A stretch of 64,000 bases of DNA from Rhodoferax sp. WC2427 (GTDB lineage: Bacteria; Pseudomonadota; Gammaproteobacteria; Burkholderiales; Burkholderiaceae_C), in the NCBI RefSeq assembly GCF_040822085.1, contig NZ_CP162006.1, positions 372,001-436,000 of the forward strand. The letters are read 5' to 3'. A program made the translations under genes and the position numbers. Shown piece by piece: positions 34,491 through 43,374 of the stretch (position 1 is its first letter; each line of letters begins with the position of its first letter). Below the pieces are notes generated by a model, which was given only the letters and a program-made list of their open reading frames with translations, was not told the DNA's origin and did no database searches.

Positions 34491-36002
34491 TTATTGCACG
34501 TTATCCCGGCGGCGGGAAGCCACCCAGTCGGCAAAGGCTTCGGGAAAAGCCGCTTTGAAGCGCAGCATGTGGAACACCGCCACATCGTCCAGGCCCAGCA
34601 GCATGGCGCTGTCGATCACCCGTTCAATCACCCGGTGCTCGGGCGAAAAATGCAGCAGCGCCAGCGCCAACTGGTATTGCGCCCGCGCATTGGCCTGGGT
34701 CAGGGGCGTAGTGCTGAGCTCGGCAAACTGCACCTGGTTCTGGAACAAAAAGCTGCTGCGCGCAGCGGCCAGCGGGTCGTCCCGGTAGGCCGGGTCGCGC
34801 GCCGCAGGTGGCATGTAGACCTGGCTGGCGCGCCGGTAGTCCCAGGCCGTGTACAGGCATGTTGCTATTAAAAACAGAGCTGCTAGCGCGTATGGAATAA
34901 GCACGGGAGCCTGTTTTCTTATAGGGGCCGGTTGCGGGGTTCGCCACAGCAAAACCACGCACAGACCTACGGCGATCTGGAACGGTCCGTACCACAGTGG
35001 GTATTCCAGCAAGCTGTGCAAACCCACCACCGCCAGCACCGTCCAGGCCATGCGGCGGCTGGCATCCGTCTCGGCCCAGGGTTGGCTGCGCAGCACCCAC
35101 CAGACCAGCAGGCCGCACGCCGCCACCGCCATAGGCACACCTAGCTCCACCGCCAGGTGCAGCGGCAGGTTGTGCGCGTTGTCCAAAATGTCACAAAACC
35201 GCGGGCCGTCGTATAGGTGGATGTAGTGCGCGTAGTCCAGTTCGCCCCAGCCCCAGCCCAGCCAGGGGTGCTGGGCGACCAGCGTGAGCACGTTGTGCCA
35301 CAGCGTCAGGCGGCTGGAGCACAGCGCATCGCCCTCGCGCAGCCGCGCCCAGGCCCCGGTGTCCAGCCCCACCAGGCTCGGCAGCAGCAGCAGGCCCAGC
35401 CCGTAGGCCAGTACAAATGCCAGCAGCACCCGGCGTACCGCCGCGTCGCGCCACCCCCCCCAGACCGCTGCCAACGCCACCACCAGGGCCGTCTGCACCA
35501 AGCCAGTGCGAGACGACGACACGGCGTTGCCCACCGCCAGCAAAATGGCCAAAGCCACGGCCAGATTCCGCGCCGCGTGCCGGGCCACCGCAGGCCGCAC
35601 CTGCACCACCCACCACAGCAAAGCGGCCAAGGCGATATGGACCAGGCTGGCAAACTGGTTGCGCTGGCGCAAATTGGCAAACGCCTCGCCCAGTGGCGTG
35701 GTGTTGACCCACGGGGCCAACGCCGGGCTCACGCCGAAGTACTGGACCATGCCTATGGCACAGCTCAGCGCCCCTGCCACCAGCCAGCCACCAGCGGCAG
35801 CACCGGCCCAGCCAGAGGCGCCCGCCCGCCGGGCAGGTTGCCAAATCGCCTGCACCGCCAAAAGCCCCGCCACTGACGCCAGCGCCACCAGCCAGGGCAC
35901 CATCGCCGCCATCGGGCCGGGGGCGAAGGGGTTGAGCCAGGGGAGGGCGAGGAGGAGGGTGGCGATGCCGGTCGCTGCGGGGGACGTGGCGGCTGGGCGC
36001 AT
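34491..36002 (-). CDS. O-antigen ligase/PglL-type O-oligosaccharyltransferase, copy 2
   Basis: The 503-residue polytopic membrane protein has about ten to twelve helices, a large periplasmic loop with the Wzy_C signature region (HPWLGWGWGELDYAHY and DNAHNLPLHLAVELG) and a soluble C-terminal tail. Adjacent to a pilin and a paralogue, it fits PglL/PilO-type ligases that move lipid-linked glycans onto pilin. Residues about 359-381 (IRKQAPVLIPYALAALFLIA) are encoded by a palindromic repeat and form one predicted membrane helix just before the soluble tail. It follows the paralogue by 11 bp. Confidence 0.85.
   Translation of the reverse strand: MRPAATSPAATGIATLLLALPWLNPFAPGPMAAMVPWLVALASVAGLLAVQAIWQPARRAGASGWAGAAAGGWLVAGALSCAIGMVQYFGVSPALAPWVNTTPLGEAFANLRQRNQFASLVHIALAALLWWVVQVRPAVARHAARNLAVALAILLAVGNAVSSSRTGLVQTALVVALAAVWGGWRDAAVRRVLLAFVLAYGLGLLLLPSLVGLDTGAWARLREGDALCSSRLTLWHNVLTLVAQHPWLGWGWGELDYAHYIHLYDGPRFCDILDNAHNLPLHLAVELGVPMAVAACGLLVWWVLRSQPWAETDASRRMAWTVLAVVGLHSLLEYPLWYGPFQIAVGLCVVLLWRTPQPAPIRKQAPVLIPYALAALFLIATCLYTAWDYRRASQVYMPPAARDPAYRDDPLAAARSSFLFQNQVQFAELSTTPLTQANARAQYQLALALLHFSPEHRVIERVIDSAMLLGLDDVAVFHMLRFKAAFPEAFADWVASRRRDNVQ
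34861..34926 (+). repeat. Palindromic repeat copy 11, inside the PglL-type ligase
   Basis: The plus strand reads TTGCTATTAAAAACAGAGCT then GCTAGCGCGTATGGAATAAG and a GGAGCCTGTTTTCTTATA tail, one of the best preserved copies. The ligase gene reads the opposite strand through it in the same frame as copy 10. Confidence 0.85.
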
Positions 36003-36013
36003 GGCAGCAAAGA

Positions 36014-37750
36014 TTAAGGTTGTTGCGCGCTGGGGGCCGCCGGTGCGTCGTCGGTTTCAGGCCACTGGACCGCCGCCATGGCCGGTTGGGTGGCCGCTTG
36101 GGCCTTCCAGGCGCGGCGCATGGTCACGTTGAATTCAGCCGGCTGCACCTTCAGCACCTTGGCGATCCAATCTGTGGCCGCTTCTGGCTCGTGGCGAAAC
36201 GCCAAGGCCTTCGCGAAATTAAACAAATTGCTGGGATTGGGAAAGCTGGTGGTCAAACTACGCAACTTCTCCAACTCAGCTGCGCTGATTGTGGGTTGGA
36301 CTTCAAGTCGGGCATTGACAATAAATTCCCGCATTTGGTTCAGTACCAGGACATCGGGTGGAAGCCCAGGCGGTAGAGTTCCAATGTGTGCGGCATCCAG
36401 CCTGAAAGTTCTAAAACTACTGTCTACGCGCAAATAGTCGCTAATGATGGTTCCCAGCAGCACGCTGGTGCCCAGCCATAAAACCAAGACGCTCCAGCGA
36501 TTGCAACTCCACGCCACCCACCGGTGCTGGCGCTGGTTCAACATGCCCATTACCAGCCCTGTGGGCAACAGGAAATATGCGTAGTGCAGGGGCAGCTCCA
36601 CCATGGCATGTAGCCCAACGACCATTATGAACAGCACCAGCACCATATCTTCGCGGGAATTTACCTTCCAGGCTGCACGCAAAATCCAGCCCACCAAAGC
36701 CAAAATAACCACGCCGCCAATGGGAATGCCGCACCACAGCACCAAGTCCAAAAACAAGTTGTGCGAATGCTGGAAAAATGATGACAGCGTTCCATGGTTC
36801 TGTGCCACTGCCAGCTGCGCCACGGCGAGCTGGTCCCAGCCAAAACCCCACCAAGGGCGCTGAGAAACAGCGTCTAGAAACAAGCGGTAGGCTTTGAGCC
36901 GCAATTCGGTGGAGCCTCCACCCAGGGAGACGGACCGAATCTGCACATCCAGACCAAACAGGTCGCTGAGGTGCTGCAGGGACAAGGCGCACACCAAGAA
37001 ATACACACAAAGCAGCGTCACCACCCAAGGACCACGGGACGGTAAAAACCGCCGCCAAGCCCAGGCGCACAAGGTGATCAGCAGGATGGCCATAAAGGCA
37101 ACACGCGACTGTGTTAGCGCTACACCAAACAGAAGAAACATGGTGGCCAAGACGGCATACCCGATCCGTGCCTGCTTGCGTAACACGGCCCACGCGCAAC
37201 CCAGCACCGCCCACAGCAACAGGGTCGCCAATTGGTTCGGTTGCCCTAAATTAGCAGAAGGCCGCCCAGGTGTGAACTCGGCAGTCCAAATCGTCATCTC
37301 GACACCGTCTTCCGCCAACCCAAACCACTGGCGTAGCTGCATCCCCACCGAGGCAAGTGCTGCGATTCCAATGGCTAAAAACAAACCATCCGCCGCTTTC
37401 CCAGGCGTCGCTGCCTCCCATCCAGCCCCCACCAACAAGGCCATCAGCAGACCCAACACAAACGCGGTGTAGAGCCAAGCTTGTCCACTGAACGGCAGCA
37501 ATCCTGTAGCAAACTGCACAAAAGGCATTGCCGCCAACAAAGCCATCACCACGGTAATTCCATGCCATGCGACAGGGGCAGGGGACCGCATCAACACCGC
37601 TGCTCCCGCTATCGCCAGCATGACCGCTACCCAAGCATCCGAATGAAAAGCAGGCCAAGGGAAGTAGTGGTTGGGCATCACCCAGGCAATGGCGAGCAAT
37701 GGTGCCCATAAGCCTAACCATAGCGGTGGAAGCGGATGTTTTGAAAGCAC
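36014..37750 (-). CDS. O-antigen ligase/PglL-type O-oligosaccharyltransferase, copy 1
   Basis: The 578-residue membrane protein has an N-terminal set of about ten helices, a Wzy_C core (QRPWWGFGWDQLAVAQL and QHSHNLFLDLVLWCG) and a long C-terminal soluble region like the Wzy_C_2 domain of PglL. It lies directly downstream of the pilin gene across a terminator, which suggests it is the pilin glycan ligase. The GTG at 37750 is chosen because AAGGGG precedes it and upstream codons run through the terminator. Its base composition is somewhat lower in GC than its paralogue. Confidence 0.85.
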   Translation of the reverse strand: MLSKHPLPPLWLGLWAPLLAIAWVMPNHYFPWPAFHSDAWVAVMLAIAGAAVLMRSPAPVAWHGITVVMALLAAMPFVQFATGLLPFSGQAWLYTAFVLGLLMALLVGAGWEAATPGKAADGLFLAIGIAALASVGMQLRQWFGLAEDGVEMTIWTAEFTPGRPSANLGQPNQLATLLLWAVLGCAWAVLRKQARIGYAVLATMFLLFGVALTQSRVAFMAILLITLCAWAWRRFLPSRGPWVVTLLCVYFLVCALSLQHLSDLFGLDVQIRSVSLGGGSTELRLKAYRLFLDAVSQRPWWGFGWDQLAVAQLAVAQNHGTLSSFFQHSHNLFLDLVLWCGIPIGGVVILALVGWILRAAWKVNSREDMVLVLFIMVVGLHAMVELPLHYAYFLLPTGLVMGMLNQRQHRWVAWSCNRWSVLVLWLGTSVLLGTIISDYLRVDSSFRTFRLDAAHIGTLPPGLPPDVLVLNQMREFIVNARLEVQPTISAAELEKLRSLTTSFPNPSNLFNFAKALAFRHEPEAATDWIAKVLKVQPAEFNVTMRRAWKAQAATQPAMAAVQWPETDDAPAAPSAQQP

Positions 37751-37800
37751 TAGATCAAACCCCTTGAAAACCCATGAGCCTCGCCATTGAGAGGAGGCAT

Positions 37801-37828
37801 AAAAAAAGCCCCCCGAAGGAGGCTTTTT
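37801..37828 (-). terminator. Rho-independent terminator after the pilin gene
   Basis: Read on the minus strand, an AAAAAGCCTCC arm pairs with GGGGGGCTTTTT (one G-T pair) and is followed by a T run. Partial read-through would still allow the downstream PglL-type genes to be expressed. Confidence 0.85.
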
Positions 37829-37844
37829 GATCGTACCCGCAATA

Positions 37845-38306
37845 TTAGCCTTGGCAGCTTGCAGGGCGGTATTTGGATGCAATGGTTCCAGAGCATACCC
37901 AGACAACCTGGCCGTTACCCTGGATGGTACCTGTCAACACAATCGTTCCGGCGGTACTGCCCGTACCACCTGCCGCCAATTTGGCTTCGCGAGCAATACT
38001 GGCAGTAGCAGTGATAACGCCGACCGATGAATTAGTTTGGGCATAACTGACCGAGGCCACGTATGTGGATGCTTGCGTATCGACCGTCACGCTGTTAGTT
38101 CCCGGCATCTGACCAAGTGTTTGGGCCGCTTCAGAAACGCTGGTCTTTGGCGAAGAGGCCGCCAAGATCACTTCCGTGGCCTTTGCGCGCACGGTGTAGT
38201 CCTGGTATGCAGGCAAGGCTACAGCCGCCAAAATACCGATGATCGCCACGACGATCATCAATTCGATCAAGGTAAAGCCTTGTTGCAGTGAACGTTTCAT
38301 TTTCAT
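37845..38306 (-). CDS. pilA: Type IV pilin major subunit
   Basis: The 153-residue prepilin has a nine-residue basic leader ending in QQG before FTLIE, the PilD processing site, with Glu5 of the mature chain, followed by the hydrophobic N-terminal helix. A C-terminal disulfide loop is formed by the cysteines in VWVCSG and PASCQG. A strong TAGGAGT site precedes the ATG, and a sigma-54 promoter lies upstream. Two PglL-type ligases follow, so the pilin is probably O-glycosylated; serines and threonines in the central region are the candidate sites. Confidence 0.94.
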   Translation of the reverse strand: MKMKRSLQQGFTLIELMIVVAIIGILAAVALPAYQDYTVRAKATEVILAASSPKTSVSEAAQTLGQMPGTNSVTVDTQASTYVASVSYAQTNSSVGVITATASIAREAKLAAGGTGSTAGTIVLTGTIQGNGQVVWVCSGTIASKYRPASCQG

Positions 38307-38345
38307 GGAGTACTCCTAGGGTGAACGGTTAAGACACAGCTGTAA

Positions 38346-38361
38346 CGCAGGTTGCGTGCCA
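38346..38361 (-). promoter_or_regulatory. Sigma-54 (RpoN) promoter of the pilin gene
   Basis: The minus strand reads TGGCACGCAACCTGCG, with the invariant GG and GC dinucleotides spaced by ten bases as required for RpoN. It ends 40 bases before the pilA start codon. Pilin genes of many proteobacteria are under RpoN with the PilS-PilR system. Confidence 0.75.
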
Positions 38362-38526
38362 GCGCGCTTTGGTGCAAAGGCTCGTGAAATTTGCCACAAA
38401 TTGGGTTGATTTGTAACTTTTTCTTGCATTCTCGCGCGGAGAGAGGCGCATTTTTGTCAACTTGTCTTCAGGGAAATGAAGGTCGCGACATTTTTGTCAC
38501 CCGCCAAAGTCCGTCGCCGCGCTAAG

Positions 38527-39318
38527 TCAGACCTCAAACGCTTGCCCGGCCTTGAGCCACCGGATGTCATGCGGTACGTGCCGTCCCGCCGGCAATGCGC
38601 CATCAAATTCGGCGATCTCGTCCATGATCAGCTCTGTCTCGAAGGGTTTGGTGTGGGTAATGAAGATGGGGAATTGTTTCCGGGGGTTAATGCCTTCGAG
38701 CTCCTCGGCCAGCGCTACCGGCGACAGGTGCAGGCTGCGGCGGGCGAGGTCTTTTTCGCGGTTGCTGAAGGCGGTTTCGATCACCAGCATGGCCACGTCG
38801 AGTTGCTCCAGTCGCTGCCAGAACGCCGGATTGCGTTCGGTGTCGCCGGTAAACACCCAACAAGGGCCACCTGCCGAAACAGCGTAGCCCACCGCAGGCA
38901 CGGTGTGCACAGCAGGCAGCGCTTCGATGGTTTTGCCGGTAATCAATGTGGTTTCACCCACGGTGATTTCATGGAAGGTGATGAATGGCGCAGCAACGGT
39001 GGGGATGACGCTGAAGTCGGGCCAGATCACGTTGTTGAAAATATGCGTTTTCAGCGCGGCGATGGTGCCGGCGAGCGCGTAGATTTTGAGGGGAGCGGTG
39101 CGTTGGGAGGCGACGGCGTCCACCATCAGCGGCAGCGCGGCAACGTGGTCGAGGTGGGAGTGGGTCAGAAAGACGTGGTTGATGGCGCACATCTCGTCCA
39201 GGGTGAGGTCGCCCACGCCGGTGCCGGCATCGATCAGTACATCGGCATCGACCAGGAACGATGTGGTTTTGCAGTCTTTAGCGATGGCACCAGAGCATCC
39301 CAGCACGCGGACTTTCAT
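38527..39318 (-). CDS. Metallo-beta-lactamase-fold 3',5'-cyclic-nucleotide phosphodiesterase (class II type)
   Basis: The 263-residue protein has the metal motif THSHLDH at about residues 53-59, a second histidine in PAVHTVPAVGYAV, and the TGDTERNP and ITHTKPF segments. This pattern matches class II cyclic-nucleotide phosphodiesterases within the metallo-beta-lactamase superfamily. It directly follows a CHASE2-cyclase gene by 11 bp, so synthesis and breakdown of cAMP or cGMP are probably co-expressed. Confidence 0.85.
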   Translation of the reverse strand: MKVRVLGCSGAIAKDCKTTSFLVDADVLIDAGTGVGDLTLDEMCAINHVFLTHSHLDHVAALPLMVDAVASQRTAPLKIYALAGTIAALKTHIFNNVIWPDFSVIPTVAAPFITFHEITVGETTLITGKTIEALPAVHTVPAVGYAVSAGGPCWVFTGDTERNPAFWQRLEQLDVAMLVIETAFSNREKDLARRSLHLSPVALAEELEGINPRKQFPIFITHTKPFETELIMDEIAEFDGALPAGRHVPHDIRWLKAGQAFEV

Positions 39319-39329
39319 GACGACACCCT

Positions 39330-41576
39330 TTATTTGGTTTCAAAATTGGTAGCACCATCCCATGTGGGATCGGACGGTAACACGCGCATGGTAGCAACTC
39401 GTTCGGCATAGAGGCGGTAGAGGTATTTTGTCGCATCCATGTTTTGCAGTTGCAGTATTTGCGGTTCGCATGCCGTCCAATTTTGGGTACGGTAGTGGCC
39501 CAGGAAGCGGTCCCAGAGCTGGAGTTCGTCCGCCAGCAGGGGGGAAGTGGGGTTTGCGGCTGCCAGGGGCGTGTAAATGGCCACGGCCTGTTCTTTGCCT
39601 TTGACGCGGACTTTGTCGAGTTCTTGCCATACACATTCGGGCGCCTGCGCGCGGGTGGAGGCGCTGACGACGATGGCCACACCGTATATTTTGCTCAAAC
39701 CTTCCAGCCGGGCCCCAAGGTTGACGGCGTCACCGATCACGGTGTAGCTGCGCCGAATATTGGAGCCCATGTCGCCAACGCACATGCTGCCGGTGTTCAG
39801 GCCTATGCCGATGCTGATTTCGGGAATGCTGCGGCTGCGGTGCTCTTCGTTCAATTGCTCTACGGCCTGCACCATGGCCAGTGCGGCTTGCACCGACAAT
39901 TGGGCGTGGTCGGCAGTGGCCACTGGTGCGCCCCAAAAGGCCATCACGCAGTCGCCCATGTATTTGTCGATGGTGCCGCGGTGGGTACGTATCTGCGCGG
40001 TGAGTTGGCTGAACACGCCGTTGAGTACCGCTTGCAATTGCAGCGGCTCCATGTTCTCGGACATTTGGGTAAAGCCCCGGATGTCGCAAAACATCACCGT
40101 CAGCTCCTGGTTGCTGGCGCGCATGGTGTAGCTGTCGGGGTGCTTGAGCATCTCGTCGACCAGCTCAGGTGGTACGTAGGTACCGAACAGGTGGGCCAAT
40201 TCGCGTTTGGAGCGGCTTTCGACAAAGTAGCCATACGCCATGTTCAGCACCGACGCGGTCACCACCATCCACAATGCGGCGGCCAGCGGCAACACCAGTC
40301 CATGGCCAAGGTACAGCGCTCCGTTCAGGCCCACCACCGACAGCAGCACGCCTGCGCTGAGCGCCACTGCGCGCAGGGCGGACAAGCGCGGCAGAGCCCA
40401 GGCCAGGGTCAGTCCGGCCAACAGCAGCACCAGGATGTCGTAGCCCACGGCATAGTCGGGTTTGACCGCGATGTTGCCGTCCATCAGGCCGGACAGAACG
40501 TTGGCGTGGATCTCCACTCCGGGGTAGGTTTCGCCCACGGGGGTGACACGCAGGTCGAGCAGCCCGGGCACCGTGGTGCCCACCAACACGATCTTGTCTT
40601 GCAAACTGCGGTCGGGCAGGCGGTGGGCCAGGACATCGGCGGCGGAAACGTAGCGGTAGGAGTTGCCCTGGCCGTGGCTGGTACCACCTGCGCCACGAAA
40701 CGGCACCAACACGGCACCGCGTGCATCCATGGGTATGGCCTGCTGCTGGTTGCCATGTTGGAGCAGCAGGCTTTCCTGCTGGGATGTTCCAAAACTGTCT
40801 TTCGAGAAGCCGGGCGTGACGCGGGGTAGGCCCGTCAGCATGCGAAACATGCCCAGTGACAAAGACTCGTAATCGCGGCCCTGGTGCTCGGCCAGCAGCG
40901 GCAGGGAGCGGACTACGCCGTCTGCGTCGGTGATGGCGTTAAAGAATCCGGCGTTGGGTGCGGCGGTGGCAATGCTGTCGATGTTGGAGTTGTAGCCGCT
41001 CCAGACGGTTAACCCCAATGGACGCTCTTGGATAACCTTTGCATCCACCACCGGAGCGGGCAAGGTGCCCGAGGTGCGTCCGTCGCGGTCGCTGCTGAAG
41101 TAGTAGCCCAGCACCACCGGCCGATTGCGCAGCGACCGTGCAAAGGCCGCGTCAAAGTCCAGCGTGCTGCGCAGTTGCTGCACGGCTTCGGCAAAACCGG
41201 GTTGGTCGCGCAACTGGTGGCGTGCCAGTTGTTGCAACTGGGCCAGGCCCGAACTTTCGTCTGTTTCGGCAAACACCACGTCAAAACCCAGCAGGCGGAT
41301 TTTTTGGCGTTCAAACAGGGTGTTGACCAGTGCGGCGAGCTTGTTGCGGCTCCAGGGCCAACCCAGTTCGGTCAGACTCTTTTCATCCAGGTCCACGATG
41401 ACGATGCGCTCGTCCAGGGTGCGGGGCATGGTGGCCCGCAGGCGTGCATCAAAAATGATGTTATCCAGGTGCTGCAAAACGCCCAGTTGCAAGATGCCTG
41501 CAGCATGCAACAAGGCAAAAATGACCGGAATGAGGGTCACAAGCACCCGGGGCCAGTGTTGCACCAGTGCTCGCAT
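39330..41576 (-). CDS. CHASE2-domain adenylate/guanylate cyclase
   Basis: The 748-residue membrane receptor has an N-terminal helix (residues about 8-30), an extracytoplasmic CHASE2 sensor domain (about 35-345), three membrane helices (about 350-440) and a class III cyclase domain (about 475-650) with MFCDIRGFTQM, GTIDKYMGDCVMAFWG and YTVIGDAVNLGAR. A short TPR-like tail follows. The start at 41576 has a GGGAGGGG site. The neighbouring FHA, PP2C and phosphodiesterase genes suggest that cAMP signalling and protein phosphorylation are integrated. The CHASE2 ligand is unknown. Confidence 0.9.
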   Translation of the reverse strand: MRALVQHWPRVLVTLIPVIFALLHAAGILQLGVLQHLDNIIFDARLRATMPRTLDERIVIVDLDEKSLTELGWPWSRNKLAALVNTLFERQKIRLLGFDVVFAETDESSGLAQLQQLARHQLRDQPGFAEAVQQLRSTLDFDAAFARSLRNRPVVLGYYFSSDRDGRTSGTLPAPVVDAKVIQERPLGLTVWSGYNSNIDSIATAAPNAGFFNAITDADGVVRSLPLLAEHQGRDYESLSLGMFRMLTGLPRVTPGFSKDSFGTSQQESLLLQHGNQQQAIPMDARGAVLVPFRGAGGTSHGQGNSYRYVSAADVLAHRLPDRSLQDKIVLVGTTVPGLLDLRVTPVGETYPGVEIHANVLSGLMDGNIAVKPDYAVGYDILVLLLAGLTLAWALPRLSALRAVALSAGVLLSVVGLNGALYLGHGLVLPLAAALWMVVTASVLNMAYGYFVESRSKRELAHLFGTYVPPELVDEMLKHPDSYTMRASNQELTVMFCDIRGFTQMSENMEPLQLQAVLNGVFSQLTAQIRTHRGTIDKYMGDCVMAFWGAPVATADHAQLSVQAALAMVQAVEQLNEEHRSRSIPEISIGIGLNTGSMCVGDMGSNIRRSYTVIGDAVNLGARLEGLSKIYGVAIVVSASTRAQAPECVWQELDKVRVKGKEQAVAIYTPLAAANPTSPLLADELQLWDRFLGHYRTQNWTACEPQILQLQNMDATKYLYRLYAERVATMRVLPSDPTWDGATNFETK

Positions 41577-41607
41577 CAGCCGCCCCTCCCGCGGCGGCAC
41601 AGCCTGG

Positions 41608-42303
41608 TCACGGCTGGATAAATTGCATTTGTGTGCCCGCCAGTTGCAATACGTCACCATGCTTGAGTGCCACTGGTGTTGCGCCGATCGGGGTGGCGTT
41701 CAAGGTGGGAAGTTCTGCACCCTCTACATGTCCCACCACATAACCGTGGGGGCGGCGGGTAATGGCGGCGACTGCCACGCCCGGCTTGCCCAGCGTGGTG
41801 ACCACTTTGGTCAGTGTGACTTCGCGTCCGGCAGCGGCACCCGTCAGTACCTTGATCGCTGCATGGCTCAGGGTGATGGTCTCCGTACCCGCCAGGGGCA
41901 TGGCGGCCGAGTGGTCGGTGGCGCGCCGGTTCAGGTTGCCCGAGCCCGATGGCACTGGGGGGGTGCCCAACATGCCGGGCCGGGCCATGGTGGTCTTCTC
42001 GAAGCCGGTTTCGGTGGCCTCGTTGATGAACTTGAGCTTGTACTTGCCCACCTCCACCAGATCGTTGTTTTGCAAAATCTGCTTGCGTGCAGCCTTGCCG
42101 TTGATGTAAGTGCCGTTGGTGCTGTTGAGGTCTTCCAGGTGCACCTCGTGCCCCACCATCAACACCACGGCATGCTCGCCACTGACCGCCAAGTTGTCGA
42201 TAACGATGTCGTTATAAGGCCGCCGACCCAAAGTCGTCCGATCTTTGGTCAGCTGCACTTCCTTGATGACCACACCGTCGATCGACACGATCAGTTTCGG
42301 CAT
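41608..42303 (-). CDS. FHA-domain protein
   Basis: The 231-residue protein has a forkhead-associated domain at about residues 20-85 (TLGRRPYNDIVID, VSGEHAVV, DLNSTNGTYING), which binds phosphothreonine peptides. A second, degenerate FHA-like half (VTTLGKPGVAVAAITRRPHGY) lies at about 160-230 after a flexible linker. It sits between the PP2C phosphatase and CHASE2-cyclase genes, implying a phosphorylation-dependent adaptor. No kinase gene is in the window. Confidence 0.9.
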   Translation of the reverse strand: MPKLIVSIDGVVIKEVQLTKDRTTLGRRPYNDIVIDNLAVSGEHAVVLMVGHEVHLEDLNSTNGTYINGKAARKQILQNNDLVEVGKYKLKFINEATETGFEKTTMARPGMLGTPPVPSGSGNLNRRATDHSAAMPLAGTETITLSHAAIKVLTGAAAGREVTLTKVVTTLGKPGVAVAAITRRPHGYVVGHVEGAELPTLNATPIGATPVALKHGDVLQLAGTQMQFIQP

Positions 42304-42352
42304 GCTCGGCTCCTGTGACGGTTCATAGACTAGGCAATCGTAATAAGAGGGG

Positions 42353-43138
42353 CTAGTTGCCCAGCAGGCGAGACATTAACCCCCGTTTGGGAATTCCTGC
42401 AACTGCGTGGGCCAGCAATACTGTAATGTTATCCCGTCCGCCGTGGGCGTTGGCGATGCTGATGAGTTGGCGGGCTTTTTGTTCAAGTGGCGCGTCGGTT
42501 TCCATAATACGGGCGATCGGCACATCGTCCACCATGTCGGACAGCCCGTCGGAGCACATTAAATACACATCTCCCTCTTCGACGTTGTGTTCGTGCACCT
42601 CCAGCATCACAGCTTCTTCAATGCCCAACGCCCGGGTGACCAGGTTCTTGTTGGTCGATACCGCCGCCTGTGCCGGGGTGATCAGGCCCGCGTCCAATTG
42701 TTCTTGGAGCAACGAGTGGTCCTTGGTGATTTGTACCAGGGTCTTGTCCCGGAAGCGGTAGCAGCGCGAATCGCCAATATGGCCCACCACCACACGGGAA
42801 TCCTGGAACACGCCGACCACCAAGGTGGTCCCCATGCCTAAGAACTCGTCGTGCGTATTGGCCGCAGTAAACACGGCCAGATTGGCGTTGTGCACGCAAA
42901 TGTCCATGGCGCGCCGGATTTCCTTGCCATTGGCTTGCTGCCCGGCGTCCAGTAGCCAGCGGCCCAATTCTGTTTGGATAAAGGCGGTTGCCATGCTGCT
43001 GGCGACTTCACCTGCGTTGTAGCCGCCCATGCCGTCGGCCAATACAGCCACTCCACTGGGGGCATCGAATGCCACGGCATCTTCATTATTTTCACGCAAT
43101 AAACCAGCGTGGGTTTGCGTGCAGAACTCGTACATCAT
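42353..43138 (-). CDS. PP2C-family serine/threonine phosphatase (Stp1/PrpC type)
   Basis: The 261-residue soluble enzyme has the family's metal-binding aspartates in LADGMGGYNAGE (about residue 33), VGHIGDSRCYRF, LMCSDGLSDM and GGRDNITVLL. Such phosphatases reverse the action of Hanks-type kinases. It heads a run with the FHA, CHASE2-cyclase and phosphodiesterase genes, with 49 bp to the next. A 235-bp spacer with no recognisable gene lies upstream. Confidence 0.93.
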   Translation of the reverse strand: MMYEFCTQTHAGLLRENNEDAVAFDAPSGVAVLADGMGGYNAGEVASSMATAFIQTELGRWLLDAGQQANGKEIRRAMDICVHNANLAVFTAANTHDEFLGMGTTLVVGVFQDSRVVVGHIGDSRCYRFRDKTLVQITKDHSLLQEQLDAGLITPAQAAVSTNKNLVTRALGIEEAVMLEVHEHNVEEGDVYLMCSDGLSDMVDDVPIARIMETDAPLEQKARQLISIANAHGGRDNITVLLAHAVAGIPKRGLMSRLLGN

Positions 43139-43323
43139 CTTTGAGCGGGCTAACTTCGTTGGAACAGTGGCCGTGGAGGGTTATCAGTCGGGAACGGTGG
43201 AAGGAGTCCATTTACATGCCCCAAGGCTACGCATCTGCGCAGTCTCCAACCGTAGCTGAGGGGTATACCCGCAACAAGAGACTTTTGCACACTTTGGACG
43301 TATTTTGTTACAAATTGCGGGCA

Positions 43324-43348
43324 AAAATAGCCCCGTAGAGGCTATTTT
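43324..43348 (-). terminator. Terminator hairpin after the second terC gene
   Basis: A perfect nine-base stem AAAATAGCC/GGCTATTTT encloses a seven-base loop, with a short T run on the minus-strand exit side. It separates the TerC gene from the PP2C gene. Confidence 0.75.
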
Positions 43349-43374
43349 CGAGCGACTGCCAACCCCGAACTGTA

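Noticed and set aside
38307..38526. A second gene or small RNA in the 220-bp region upstream of pilA
   Set aside because: Apart from the sigma-54 promoter and leader I see no promoter-terminator pair or coding frame.
43139..43374. Small gene in the spacer upstream of the PP2C gene
   Set aside because: No frame has a good start, ribosome-binding site and coding character; apart from the terC terminator I see nothing definite.
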